Source: Melanopsichium pennsylvanicum
Lineage: Eukaryota; Basidiomycota; Ustilaginomycetes; Ustilaginales
DNA: 64,000 nucleotides
Assembly (NCBI GenBank): GCA_900208305.1
Contig: OAPG01000016.1
Span: forward strand, 434,001-498,000
Direction of reading: 5' to 3'
Below the pieces are notes generated by a model that worked only from the letters and a program-made list of their open reading frames with translations, had not been told where the DNA came from and made no database searches. Both the position numbers and the translations under genes were made by a program. Of this stretch, positions 52,501-62,500 are shown piece by piece (positions within the stretch are counted from its first letter, which is position 1; each line of letters begins with the position of its first letter).

Positions 52501-54110
52501 GCGCGTTCTTCAGGTGTCTCGACCCAGTGTTGTCGTTGGCCGCAATCCTGACCAGCAGAGATCCGTTCATGGCACCCATGCATCTCAGAGAAGAAGCCGA
52601 GATGGTCAAGGATCGATGGTGTCCGCCCGGTTTTAGGTCCGATGCTCTCTGCATTCTCAGAGCTTACACGCGGTGGTGGGAGATGCAGTCGCAGGAAGAT
52701 TTCGCAGCCGCGAACAGATTCTGCCAAGATAATTTCCTTAGCAAGCTCACGCTGCTCCAGATCCAGCAAGTCAAAGAGCATCTGTTCCAAAGCATGGAAA
52801 AGGCAGACATCATCTCTGTCATCCAGAGCTCATCGCTTAACAGCAATGGTCACGGCCATAACTACTCGCGTTACCGAAGGGCCAAGGAGACCGATGCAGA
52901 GTTCAATCTGAACGCAGAATCCACTTCGCTTCTGGCTGCTCTCATCGCCGTGTCGTCGCCACCCAATTTTGCCATTCGCTCCGGCAAGGCATCCTACCGT
53001 ACGTCGCAGGACAAGTCATGCCTCATGCACTCGTCCAGTATCTGTCACACCAAGTTCACTCAGCACAAACCGTGGGATACGGCCAATCAGGGCGAGAAAC
53101 AGATCTTTGCCTTTTCCGAAAAGATCCGCAATGTATCGGGCTCGGCGGGCAGCAACGCTAAGACCATGCTCAAAGGTTGTACGAGGCTGGATCCGCTGAC
53201 ATTCATGTTGTTTGGCGCGACCGAGGTCAGAGTGCTGGGTGAGGGAGTCGAGTGCGATTACTGGTTGCCGATCACGGGCAACACGGGCAGCCTGGACAAT
53301 TTGGAGAAGTTGAGGAGCATCATGGATGTCATCATGCTTCGAGTATTCGAAGGCATTGGCAAACGCAGGAATGCGCAAAACCAGAGTCGAGGTGATGACG
53401 AAGACGAGGTTGGAGACGAGGACGAGGATGAGTGGGGTGATCGAACAGATCTTTCGCTTTCAGCCCAGGAGATTGGGGAGTTTGAGTACATGTCGCAGGG
53501 CATTGTACACATTCTGGATGGTTATGCTCAAGAGCGCGGCTGGGCAAGCAGCAGTAGGGGCTCCACGCGTCCCGCTAGTCCAGCGAGCTTTGGTTTCGGA
53601 GGGCTGAGTCTGCAAGAGCCAAGTAGGGCGACTCCTACGAGCAGTAGCGTGTATCAGGCTGGGAGTCGCGGTGGCAGCTCGACGAATCTAGTTGTAGGAG
53701 GCGAGATGGGTTCGATGGCTTCTAGCAATGCGGGTAGCAGGTGGGCTAGTAGGTCTCAGACTCCGGACTTAAGGGACACTTTAACGCCGAGTGTTGCTGC
53801 CAGCAGTGTGACCGGTGCCACCAGTGCCACGAGGGAAACTCGCGCGACCAAGGCTGGTAGTAGTAGTGGTAGCACTACGGGCACGCGCGCTAGTGTTGCT
53901 GGAGATCATGATGCAGCAGCTGATGGTGGCAGGAGCGGTGGTGGTAGTAGCCAAGCGGATGGACCAAAGTGTAGGAGAGGCGGTGGAAGAGGTGGTCGTG
54001 GTGGTCGTGGTGGTGGAAGAGTGAGTGGTGGAAGAGGCGGCAGGGGAGGTCGAGGTGGTAGTGCCAATGCCGATAACAGTGGTGATGCTTCCGCTGCTCC
54101 ATCTAGCTAG
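49536..54110 (+). CDS. DExH-box RNA helicase with dsRBD-like N-terminus and RGG tail
   Basis: 1524 codons from ATG 49536 (MADAPSTWRSG). Two dsRBD-like regions (about 90-195 and 240-330) precede a complete DEAH/RHA helicase core: motif I ATGSGKTTQ (about 480), II DEVHER (about 585), III SAT (about 622), V NIAETSITIPDVVYVVDTGR, VI QRAGRAGR (about 878). HA2/ratchet and OB-fold regions follow (KLKMVGALDMHKNLTSLGRV). The tail is Ser/Thr-rich and ends in an RGG box (RGGGRGGRGGRGGGR). This order is that of RNA helicase A (DHX9/MLE) and relatives such as DHX36/57, which unwind structured RNA or R-loops. Motif II reads DEVH rather than DEAH, as in several RHA-like members. Which orthologue it is cannot be settled by eye. 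Confidence 0.88.
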   Translation: MADAPSTWRSGASLSADPNASTSSTTNWGRGSSTATTSNPQSSKNKLNASRFKSGTTARSHKASNSATSSSVNASSCTTVGSNFKSGTNVKSTKFLPTQPLPYHSLQNIKDYYHGLLDSGLVKKSWLDNPKNPIQNYVLYRTNTYPIYTVEEGQVQGRRDINFRCTLHFDPEYDWTVYGDAKTPKDAERIAALHAVLFLQNSGDILTKTPTASVPAPLVPQQQGPVGKLSDGSELTVQRAREFIDFYCRRFNLGTPDIRQSAAKQGKPKRGAKASSSVTTQQPHASMYLAGNQIGAAVGKSKKQAVANCYIESVTYIESTDPSLWKTFSLLHKPGMPIQKAPHVLFDMSDELDDSVQNIYDTMIRSKIYAKRPCTLGVAIAGEDPNAASNNANDHIAKQRHQKQQRARRFNQQFGTTQDSLQRKSEQLELSLANYYSDDAMTNIRNQRLSLPVSQKQSDVLVKVELNQVTICMAATGSGKTTQIPQILFDDYILQGKGANCNIICTQPRRIAAISVAERVAKERGEKLGQTVGYQVRFEAKPPQPNGSITFCTTGVFLRRLQSALGDAESSNTFLDSITHVVIDEVHERDVETDLLLVVIKRLLAERSKLGKKEIKVVLMSATIDPTLFQNYFAHPNGSPAPVVEIPGRSFPVEKHYLEETVRNLEALRLTTQMGGWVWSEKNVRDYIEREIYQGGRSVSRHDNARGGPGGLHGSYDSHRNTIEEAVDPMADQVDSLEIPYPLVALIIAYVLSISNDGHVLVFLPGWEEIKAVNLLLTETQYHPLLRTDFNDRDQFEIHVLHSTIPVQDQQAVFEPVRHTGIRRIILATNIAETSITIPDVVYVVDTGRVKEKRFDPERHLSSLVSAWVGTSNLNQRAGRAGRHRAGEYFGVLSKARYDRLKVNQTVEMKRTDLSNVVMHIKALDIPGMEVEEVLASAIEPPAPERVLAAMEKLKMVGALDMHKNLTSLGRVLLQLPVDAPMGKMCLYGAFFRCLDPVLSLAAILTSRDPFMAPMHLREEAEMVKDRWCPPGFRSDALCILRAYTRWWEMQSQEDFAAANRFCQDNFLSKLTLLQIQQVKEHLFQSMEKADIISVIQSSSLNSNGHGHNYSRYRRAKETDAEFNLNAESTSLLAALIAVSSPPNFAIRSGKASYRTSQDKSCLMHSSSICHTKFTQHKPWDTANQGEKQIFAFSEKIRNVSGSAGSNAKTMLKGCTRLDPLTFMLFGATEVRVLGEGVECDYWLPITGNTGSLDNLEKLRSIMDVIMLRVFEGIGKRRNAQNQSRGDDEDEVGDEDEDEWGDRTDLSLSAQEIGEFEYMSQGIVHILDGYAQERGWASSSRGSTRPASPASFGFGGLSLQEPSRATPTSSSVYQAGSRGGSSTNLVVGGEMGSMASSNAGSRWASRSQTPDLRDTLTPSVAASSVTGATSATRETRATKAGSSSGSTTGTRASVAGDHDAAADGGRSGGGSSQADGPKCRRGGGRGGRGGRGGGRVSGGRGGRGGRGGSANADNSGDASAAPSS

Positions 54111-54550
54111 ACTTTATTTGCTCACGCTTTCTGTTGCTCTGTGCTCTGACAAGCACACGAGCAATCTCGATTACCATGACAGATACTACCATTTCTCAAG
54201 CACAATGTGTAACTGAATGAATGAATGCATGTAATTTACTCTGTAATTTTTTTTTGTGCATCAAAACCCGAAAAAGCAGGTCCACCGTAGAGCTTGGGAA
54301 GCAAAGAAATCTTGTCAACTTCAGTAGGAGCCTCGACACCAACAACACACAGAGAGATCTATAATATATATAAACAATCTTATGACTCTATTCGGGGGGG
54401 GGGGGGGGGGGGATTTTTTGGGGGAGGGTGGTTTTCAAACGAGAACTAGCCTTTGTATACAGGTATTCTATCTCTGTCTCTCTCTCTCTCTCTTTCTCCA
54501 AGTGCACTTTGTTCTTGAGGTCTTAATTTGTTTTTTTTTTTTTTATTCTT
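54111..54550. other. Convergent 3' region of helicase and Ost1 with G19 run
   Basis: 440 bp between facing stops. Contains a (T)9 run (54247-54255), G19 at 54394-54412, a CT-repeat (54474-54493) and T runs near 54532-54544. No gene was recognised. Confidence 0.5.
54394..54412. repeat. Poly-G tract (19 G)
   Basis: Nineteen uninterrupted G residues in the shared 3' flank. Such a run can form a G-quadruplex and is also prone to length error in sequencing. Confidence 0.9.
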
Positions 54551-56101
54551 TCAACGAATCTTTGTGTCGACCCTTTGCAACACTGCGGTACCTACCAAAG
54601 CCAATGCTGTTACCCCAGTCACTGCTGCAACTTTGATAAAATTTGCCCTATGAGTCAAAGTATATTTGACATAAATCAATTCTGCATGTTGACCACTACA
54701 ATCCTTCTTTTCCACCTTGATTGCTCTCCTTCCCACGGTATCCAAATACGTCTTTACAATCCCATTCTCCACACTATCCACTTGAAAAGGTAATTCTACT
54801 TGAACATTGTTCGAACCTTCAGGTAAAACAATGGTAGTAGTCAAATTATCAACCGCCACATCTTTGAGCGAAGTAAACAACGGAATTGCTGTAACATAAT
54901 CATCACTTTGAACCATTCTTTTCGTCCAACCTCCACTAGAAAGTGGTAAAGTATAACCCAAACTGAAAGAATAATTCCAACCCCCCAACAGTGGAAAACG
55001 TGGTTGAAGTTCCAAAAAACTCATCTTACCCCTCAAACCCGCACCAACCGCCAAACCAACCGAAGAAGTAACAATACTAGGATCAGCTGAAGAAGAACGA
55101 AATTTCGAAGTGGAAACGTTTCCAATCTGATCAACAAACCAAGCATCTTTAGCTCCCGAAGGCAAATGAAAGGAAATCGAAGAAATTGAAGAAGAAGAAG
55201 AACCACCTTTATTATAGAACGAAGCCATTTGATGTTCAATTCTCGAAAAATGTCCTCTAAGTTGCGCACCCGTATTTCTCAAAAGAATTCGATCGGTGAT
55301 GGAAACAGCATCACCCCAATGACTGATCTCGGCGATTCTTTCAAGAGATACAATGGTAGCTTGAGGTGTATCAGTTTGAAAATGAACCTTTCCAATTGGC
55401 ACGTTGGTAGAACCAGGAATGTAAGCGGGTAAATTGCTGAATGGACCAAAAGTGACAATGCTTCCACTCTTGGTTGCATCCGAAGGGGAGAATGAGATGA
55501 TTTTTGGGGAAGCACATTTGACTTTGATACGACCAGAGTTGGTAGAGTAGGGAGAACGGATGGTAGAATCACCAGACCAAAGCAAGAGTTGGGGTTGGGT
55601 TTGTTTGACCGTTTTAGGTAGAGGTTGTGTAATGTGGTTCAAGGTGGTCTCCAGAGTAAGAGTGGTGGTTGCATCAGTGCCGAGGACGTTGACAGGGATA
55701 TCGGCAGAATAGATGTGGGTGGTAGGATCGTTGTCGATAGGGCCAAGAGGAATGAGGTCTAGGACGGGACGAAGACCACCTTTGTAATCCGAGTTGGAGG
55801 CTAAGGGAGAGTCGAGGGCAGGTTTAAGAGTAAGTCGAGTCCATGAGAGGTGATTAGCGTCGGTAGAGGAAAGAAGAAAGTAGTACGGAATGGTAGTGTC
55901 GGAAGCGTAGGAAGGAGTGGATGACTTAATGGTGATTGTTGTGATTGTGTGAGAGGTGGAACCAGTTAAGTCGAATTGTTTCATGTAATTAAGATTTGTC
56001 CAATCGTTGGATGATGGTAATGATGCGGACTGTACGATGCCAACCATCGCGGTGGCAATGAGCACCATCAGAGGTACGACCATGGTATTAATCCGGGTCA
56101 T
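54551..56101 (-). CDS. OST1: Ribophorin I, oligosaccharyltransferase subunit Ost1
   Basis: 516 codons from ATG 56101. The N-terminus MTRINTMVVPLMVLIATAMV and GIVQSASLP is a cleavable signal peptide. The lumenal body shows ribophorin I landmarks: DSPLASNSDYKGGLRPVLDL, FSRIEHQMASFYNKG, LPSGAKDAWFVDQIGNVSTS, FPLLGGWNYSFSLGYTLPL. One C-terminal membrane helix (about 489-508, VAAVTGVTALALVGTAVLQR) follows, with a short basic cytosolic end. Ost1 is a core subunit of the ER oligosaccharyltransferase that stabilises the complex during N-glycosylation. Length is slightly longer than yeast Ost1 (476). It diverges from Cdc45, with about 470 bp shared. Confidence 0.93.
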   Translation of the reverse strand: MTRINTMVVPLMVLIATAMVGIVQSASLPSSNDWTNLNYMKQFDLTGSTSHTITTITIKSSTPSYASDTTIPYYFLLSSTDANHLSWTRLTLKPALDSPLASNSDYKGGLRPVLDLIPLGPIDNDPTTHIYSADIPVNVLGTDATTTLTLETTLNHITQPLPKTVKQTQPQLLLWSGDSTIRSPYSTNSGRIKVKCASPKIISFSPSDATKSGSIVTFGPFSNLPAYIPGSTNVPIGKVHFQTDTPQATIVSLERIAEISHWGDAVSITDRILLRNTGAQLRGHFSRIEHQMASFYNKGGSSSSSISSISFHLPSGAKDAWFVDQIGNVSTSKFRSSSADPSIVTSSVGLAVGAGLRGKMSFLELQPRFPLLGGWNYSFSLGYTLPLSSGGWTKRMVQSDDYVTAIPLFTSLKDVAVDNLTTTIVLPEGSNNVQVELPFQVDSVENGIVKTYLDTVGRRAIKVEKKDCSGQHAELIYVKYTLTHRANFIKVAAVTGVTALALVGTAVLQRVDTKIR

Positions 56102-56572
56102 GATGAATGAACTGTTGGATTGATGGATATCAAGATGATGGTTGATGAGCAAGTGAGCATGTGGAAATGTTCATGAAAACTGGACAGTGCGCTCGATTTC
56201 TTCCAGCTCACACACACACAAACACAAAGAGCCGCACGATAGTATATTTTCTTCTTTTTAGCCAAACTCGATGTGCATCACGAAAAGGTCTAACACTTTG
56301 TTCATGTGATGAATTTATGAATTTACTCGACTCGACGCGCTGTGCGTTTCGCGTTTTTTTTTGTGTGTGTGTGTGTGTGTATGTGTGTGTTGCTTTTCTC
56401 CACAAAATTGACTGATTGATTGGTTGGATTTTGTTACTCAGCCTCGTCCTTTTGCATCCTCTCACCATCATCATCATCATCATCACCATTCACACGATAT
56501 CAACTCGCAAAAATATCATCCCTTCATGGCACACACATATAAATCACAACATCACGCCTCTACATTTCCATC
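56102..56572. promoter_or_regulatory. Divergent promoter region of OST1 and CDC45
   Basis: 471 bp containing a (CA)5-type run at 56210-56222, a T9 then (TG)9 tract at 56354-56380 and a CAT/ATC repeat at 56464-56489. No gene was recognised. Confidence 0.5.
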
Positions 56573-59116
56573 ATGGTCATCGTAGCCTGCCCCAGTTCAT
56601 CCCTAGTCGACGTACACATCAATCCGGATCGAATCCCAACTTCCACCTTAACCACATTCAAGCACGATTATGCATCAGCCTACTCTCGCATACGATCCTC
56701 TGCACGCTCTTCTCCACCAGGCGTATCATCCGTGCTCATCCTCTCGTCTCCTGACGTCGATTCCGTTTGCGCAACTCGCATCCTCACCTCGCTGTTTTTA
56801 CAGGATGATATTTCTCATCGAATCGTCCCCGTACAAGGTTATCGTTCCCTCCTCTCTACTCTAGCAACCGTCTTTCCTCCATTAACACCAATGCACCAAG
56901 AAACTTCAACTCCAACATTCAACACCGATGTACGCAGTGTCATATTTATCAACCTCGGTGCAGTGCTCAGTCTACCAACAACATTCAACATTCCACCAAA
57001 TTCTACAATTCATGTGATTGATTCGCATCGACCTTGGAATTTGGACAATCTGTTTGCCACTAGTCATGCTAACGATCGCGTTTGGTGTTGGGACGATGGA
57101 GAGGTCCATTCCAAATTGTGTAGACAGGGGGGTGAAAGGGATGCATTCGAAAGGCTTGAATTCGATGTGGATTCCGACTCGGAGGACGAAGAGCATGACT
57201 CTGACTCCGACTCTGACTCTGGTTCCGATGATAGTGATTCCCAAGATAGTCAAGATGGTGGTGGAGCCAAACGAAAAAGAACATCAAAATCACCAATACC
57301 AAACAAGCGTCGGCAACGTGATGCTACTTCCGACACCACCCGTCTCACCAATGCAGAACGCCATCGATACCGAACAGTTCTTACACGCTACTACAACCGA
57401 GGTGAATCGTTCGGGATGAGTGTATCCTCCATGCTCTACCTCCTCTGCGAATCCCTCGGTCGAGCAGATCGAGAATCACTCTGGCTCGCCATCGTCGGTT
57501 TGACCTCTCTTTATTTGAATAACTCGATCGATTTCGAAACCTACGAAATCTACTCTTCCGCCTACGCCTCCGAAGTCACCGCCATCGAACCTCGTTCCTC
57601 CATCAAATCCACACAAGCTTGGTCACTCGATCTTCTGTCTAAAGACAAGCAAAATTCAGAAACCACTACTACCACCACCACCGCTGATGGTGGTGGTGCG
57701 AGTAGTCGAGCTCAAGATCGAGCGTTGCGCAACGGAATTTCGCAAAACATCAAATCGGAAGATGCGGACGATGAATCGATTCGAATCGTTCCTTCGGAAC
57801 TTTGTTTCACTTTGTACAGGCATTGGAGTCTTGAAACGGCAATGTACCATACCGCTTACGTTGCAGCAAAGTTGGGAGTGTGGAGAGAACGGGGTTTGTC
57901 CAAGCTTCGTGGATTGATGGCCAAGATGGGGTTTTCGCTCACGGCGGTTAGGCAAAATTATACACATATGCCGTTGGATCTTCGAAAAACGCTAGTGAAC
58001 AAGTTGGAGGCGATTGCTCCCGAGTATGGATTGACCGAATTGACGTACAAGGGATTTGAGAGATGTTTTGGTTTTAGAACTGCGGCGTTGGGGGCGGCGG
58101 ATGTGGTGGAGGGATTGAGTGCGTTGCTTGTGGCGGCGCATGGGGTTAAGATTGAGGTCGAGACCCCGGGGATGGCGTTTGCTTCAGCTTCGAGTGGTGA
58201 AGGGATGATGGGTGGGGGAGGGGGGGGACCATTGGGAAACAGTTTTGGAGTGAATTTAAATCCTGCCAATCCAAACGCTCCAACTTCGGAACTTTTCGCT
58301 ACAAAAAGATTTTGGAACCTAGGAACCTCTTTTACAGACTCAATCACCTCGGCCATTGCTGCAACGATGAATGCGAAAGAGAACAAGGACCAAACTGGCG
58401 CGAATTCTGGATTGGATATCGAAAATCCGACCACTACTAGTGGTAGTGGTACAAATGATACGCAAGGTGGTGCAGCGGAGCAAGTGGCCAAGTTGGAAAA
58501 CGTGGAGAGAGAGGTTTGGGTAGCTAATTTTTTCGAAGCGTATCGAGCACTGGATATGTCACGATCCAGTTCGATCGATTTGTTGAGGAGCTCTTTGTTA
58601 CTTTCACAGGCTTTGCATCGAAAGATTGTTGCGAGGGGGATTGGGTTGATTACAAATCAGAGTATAAGGACTTTGAAGAATTTTAGGTTGGCAATTTTGA
58701 AGGATGGGAGTGATTTGGAATTGTTTACAAATGTAGAAGTTTTGGGTAGGTTAGCGAATTGGTTGACTACTTCTTTGAGGGATATCATTGTTGAACAACA
58801 ACAGCAACAGCAACAGCAGCAAGCTGGGATGAAAAAAAAGAAGGGGATAAAAGGTGGGAATGGGGGAGTGTATAAACCATTACCTTTTATATTGGCGGCA
58901 TTGCATCCTGGAAAGGATAGTTTTTTGGTTTTGGGTAGTACTGGTTCAGCAGTGTATGGGTTGGTTGAGAAGAATCATTTTACACAAGCTTTTCAAATTG
59001 CTGCAAAAATGAGTGGGGTTAGAGTTAGGCATGATCAGTTTCAAACTTTTAGTATTCAGGTTAGGAAGAATGATCTGGCTGCTTTTGTGGAAAAAGTGCA
59101 TTTGAAGATCAAGTAG
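56573..59116 (+). CDS. CDC45: Replication initiation factor Cdc45
   Basis: 847 codons from ATG 56573. The N-terminus has the Cdc45 pattern SSVLILSSPDVDSVCATRIL, a DHH-like but catalytically degenerate motif I, then VIFINLGAVLSLP and IHVIDSHRPWNLDNLF (the DSHRP motif III remnant). An acidic stretch (DSDSEDEEHDSDSDS) and basic KRKRTSK patch follow, as in other Cdc45 proteins. The C-terminal CDC45 part includes RQNYTHMPLDLRKTLVNKLE, YGLTELTYKGFERCFGFR and SVYKPLPF-like GVYKPLPFILAALHPGKDSF. Cdc45 joins Mcm2-7 and GINS in the CMG replicative helicase. A Gln run (QQQQQQQQQ) and a Gly-rich insert (GGGGGGPLGN) are local low-complexity expansions. Confidence 0.93.
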   Translation: MVIVACPSSSLVDVHINPDRIPTSTLTTFKHDYASAYSRIRSSARSSPPGVSSVLILSSPDVDSVCATRILTSLFLQDDISHRIVPVQGYRSLLSTLATVFPPLTPMHQETSTPTFNTDVRSVIFINLGAVLSLPTTFNIPPNSTIHVIDSHRPWNLDNLFATSHANDRVWCWDDGEVHSKLCRQGGERDAFERLEFDVDSDSEDEEHDSDSDSDSGSDDSDSQDSQDGGGAKRKRTSKSPIPNKRRQRDATSDTTRLTNAERHRYRTVLTRYYNRGESFGMSVSSMLYLLCESLGRADRESLWLAIVGLTSLYLNNSIDFETYEIYSSAYASEVTAIEPRSSIKSTQAWSLDLLSKDKQNSETTTTTTTADGGGASSRAQDRALRNGISQNIKSEDADDESIRIVPSELCFTLYRHWSLETAMYHTAYVAAKLGVWRERGLSKLRGLMAKMGFSLTAVRQNYTHMPLDLRKTLVNKLEAIAPEYGLTELTYKGFERCFGFRTAALGAADVVEGLSALLVAAHGVKIEVETPGMAFASASSGEGMMGGGGGGPLGNSFGVNLNPANPNAPTSELFATKRFWNLGTSFTDSITSAIAATMNAKENKDQTGANSGLDIENPTTTSGSGTNDTQGGAAEQVAKLENVEREVWVANFFEAYRALDMSRSSSIDLLRSSLLLSQALHRKIVARGIGLITNQSIRTLKNFRLAILKDGSDLELFTNVEVLGRLANWLTTSLRDIIVEQQQQQQQQQAGMKKKKGIKGGNGGVYKPLPFILAALHPGKDSFLVLGSTGSAVYGLVEKNHFTQAFQIAAKMSGVRVRHDQFQTFSIQVRKNDLAAFVEKVHLKIK

Positions 59117-59577
59117 ATATAAAAATTAATCAATTAAATAAGTAAATAAAATTAAGTTGTTTGGTTATTATACAGTACATACTTGAAATGATATTTGGGA
59201 AATTTACTGCATCCTCACACCGTTTGATGCTCGTAAAACCTTGCCTATTAGGTTTTTTTGTGTTTTCCACATAACATCAAAATCCCGATCACTTTTACTA
59301 ACACTCTTGTCACATTGTACAATCGTCGTAAAGTACCTTAGAACTGCACCATTCATCAAAAGTGACATCAATGTAAACTTGGACCCAACTCAATTGTTTC
59401 CTTGTGCATCACACTCCCCTTTTCTTTGAAGCCCTCACGCGTGTCTCACATCAAATGTCAATCCTAACTAAAGGTCAATTGGTCAAATCACTTTTTCATG
59501 TTTGTGCCAACAAGACATCATCTTAATTGATGATGGTCACAAGACTAAAGAAGAAATCTTCCTGAACTGCTACCATA
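59117..59577. other. Convergent 3' region of CDC45 and the RasGEF
   Basis: 461 bp, AT-rich directly after the CDC45 stop (AAATAAGTAAATAAAATTAAG, a probable polyadenylation region), with a TACAGTA word at 59171. No gene was recognised. Confidence 0.4.
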
Positions 59578-62500
59578 TCAACTTCCCTGCATCATGCTGC
59601 TGCTGTTGCCACCATCACCACCACTACTACTACCGTTGTGATTGTGGTGGTGATTGTTGCTACCACCACTATTGACATGGCTCAAAAAAGATTTCAAGTT
59701 ATTGATCTTGCTTCCGGTTGCTCCACCTACGCCTGCACCTATTCCACCACTGCTTCTAGGTTCGACCATCAAACTTCGTTCGTACAGCGCTTCATCGTCC
59801 ATGATCGGCACATCCACAATCAGTCTCTCCATGGCTGGATTTGGCTTAATGTACCGATCGTACTGTTGACATCGAGCAACCGCCATCACCGCCTCATCCA
59901 TCAGCGAAAACTTTCGCCAGTGAATCGCCCCATCCGTCGCACGTTTTGAAGGATTTCCATCAGAAATCGATAGAATGTCCTGAAGGTGCACGCCAACATA
60001 CGGGATCGTCGGACCATCCGAGTTCTCGAGAGCCAATCGGTACGCAGCACTACTACGCTCGTTTGACATGAGCCTCACCAGAGACTGGTACGCTTTGTTC
60101 ACCGCTTTCCCCTTGAGAAGCTCCCGAGTGTGCTTCAGACGGTGGACAGCAGTCTTACCAAGACCGCCAAGAACAGAGTTGAGCGAGCCGTAGTTGTTGT
60201 CGTGCCTGAGAATCGAGGCGATATTGAAAAACTTCTCCAGCATCCTCGCGCGATGCTTGGTCTTACCCTGCGCCAGGATCACCGAGCATACCCAATTCGA
60301 AATGTAGTTAAAGTGCGAGATGGAGCGTGACACCGGACCGTCCCGCTTGTCGTGGGGTACCAGAATGTGGCGGAGCAGGTCCCGTGGTTGGATTGCCGTG
60401 AAAAAGGTCCATTCTAACCGAGTGAGCTCCGTGGCGATGATCTCGTCGTCCACTTCCATGAGCACGTTCGAAATGGAGCGAAGTGCCGCCTTTTGGTCCA
60501 GTGTACGGCTAGCAGCGGTCGGCTCGGCCGGTAAGTTGGCGGGGAGGTTGGCGGAGGAGGAAGAGGTCGACGCCGAGGCATTGGTAACTGTTCCGCTCCC
60601 CGCGCTGGTGCCAGAGACTATGCTTGTCGCAGACGGCGCGGTGGTGGTGGCTGTCTTGCCGTCTTTGTTGAATGCACTAGCCCCTTCGGTAGACGAGGTG
60701 GTCAGGTCAGAGGCGCTGCGTGATCGGCCGACGGCATTGAGGTCGAAGTGCAGCGGAAGACTACTTTCGGAGCCGGTTCGCTCGTGTGATTCGGAAGCAT
60801 CTTCGGCTGAGCGGCCACTGCTGCGGCCAATCCCGTCAAAGTCGTGGCTGGTGTTGCCTGATGATAGCAACAAGCCCGAGGCACTACCATTCGAATGACT
60901 GGCCGGCAAGCCATCAACCTCAGCACCTGCTCCACTCTGCTCTGCACCTACGCTAGCTGTACTAGCGGCGGTAAAGGCGCCCTTGTGGCGCGTCTGGTCG
61001 CTGTTGACCGCCCTGCTCCAGAGTGCGTCCAAGTCAACAGCATGAGCAGTCGCATCAACGGCTGCATGGATCTGCGCAGCAGTATGGACCGTGTCAGGTT
61101 GGTGCAACAGTTGGCGATGGAAGCGAACAAGCAAAGCGTGAGTGTCGGGAGCGCTGAGGTCACCAGGGTAGTCCAACACCCAGTCGCCAAGCATGTTGGT
61201 GAGGCGGATGAGAGCGAACCGATGAACGAGTCCATCCGCGACGTCCTCGACGGTGAGCGTGTCGAAGCGCGCCATCATCTGTTTCAGCAGGTCGATCGGG
61301 GTCGCAAACCCACGGAAGAAGACCATAAACATCGAGACGAATCGTTCATCCGTCCGTGAGATGGCAGCGTGGAAGAGCTTATCCCACAGCTCGTCGATCG
61401 AGACGTACCCTCCGCTGGAGCGGCCATTGTGTAGGCCCATCTGTGCCCTTTGCAGGCTATCGTGCAGCACACCATCCTCTTCTGACTGGAACGAGGGAGC
61501 ATCCGAGACGGCCGAGGCGATGGTGGCATTGCTCATCTTGCGTGGATTGGATCGCGTGTCTGCAGCGGTTGAAGTGGCTGCAGCTCGAGGCTGTCCTGGC
61601 GCGCAAGCAGAATCGGAACCCACTTCGAGGTTATTCGTAGCAAGCGTGCATTGCTCAAGGATCGATGCTGTGAGGGCGTCGTCTGCCGTGACGTCACCAC
61701 TTCCAGGAATGGCTCGGCTCAGACCCGAACTAGCGATGCTGTGGCCTCTTGCCCGAGTCTGATCAACAGGAATTGCAGGAGAGGGGGAGTGGTCGCTCTT
61801 GCTGGAAGCAACATCGCCACTTGTCGCAAGACTGTTCTGAGAGCTTGCTTGGGAGGTGTTGGAAGATGAACGCAGTTGCGGTACGGCTTGGTTGGGAGCG
61901 CCGGGTGACTGAGATCGTTGCGAGGACAGGGCGGCAGGGGTCGGGGGCACAGTGTTGGCAGGACCTCTGCGTGCACGTCCGGACCGAGCCTTGGCCACTT
62001 CCTTGACCAGGTACGAAAAGCAATCGCGCATACGCTTCTTGCCTTCCTCGCTCTGTACGGTGCATTCAGCCAGACCGACGTTGTAAATGGAGGCCATGTC
62101 GCTTGCATAGTACGGATCGACCGCCTTGGGATGCACTTCTGACTTGCATGCGAGCATGACAGTGCTGAGGTTGGCGACGGCGAAGTTTTCGAGCAGCTCG
62201 GACATGCCTCGGAAGGAAACGATCTCTGAAGCGTCGTAGCATAGAATGACAGCGTCGATTTGAGGCAAGAATTTGGGCCAGGCAAACCGCTTGCTTGGAC
62301 CATTGAGCAACACCGATGCATCGATTTCGAGCACTTCAATGGTTCTTTGCTCCTGGTGGACGACGCAGACTGTCGAATGCGACGTGACTTTCTCGGACAA
62401 CACGTGCGGCTTGGAGAGGCCAAATTGTCGAAGACCCTTCTTGATCACGGTGGACTTGCCAGAGTGCGCATGGCCGACCACAGCGATGACAAAGCTGGCG

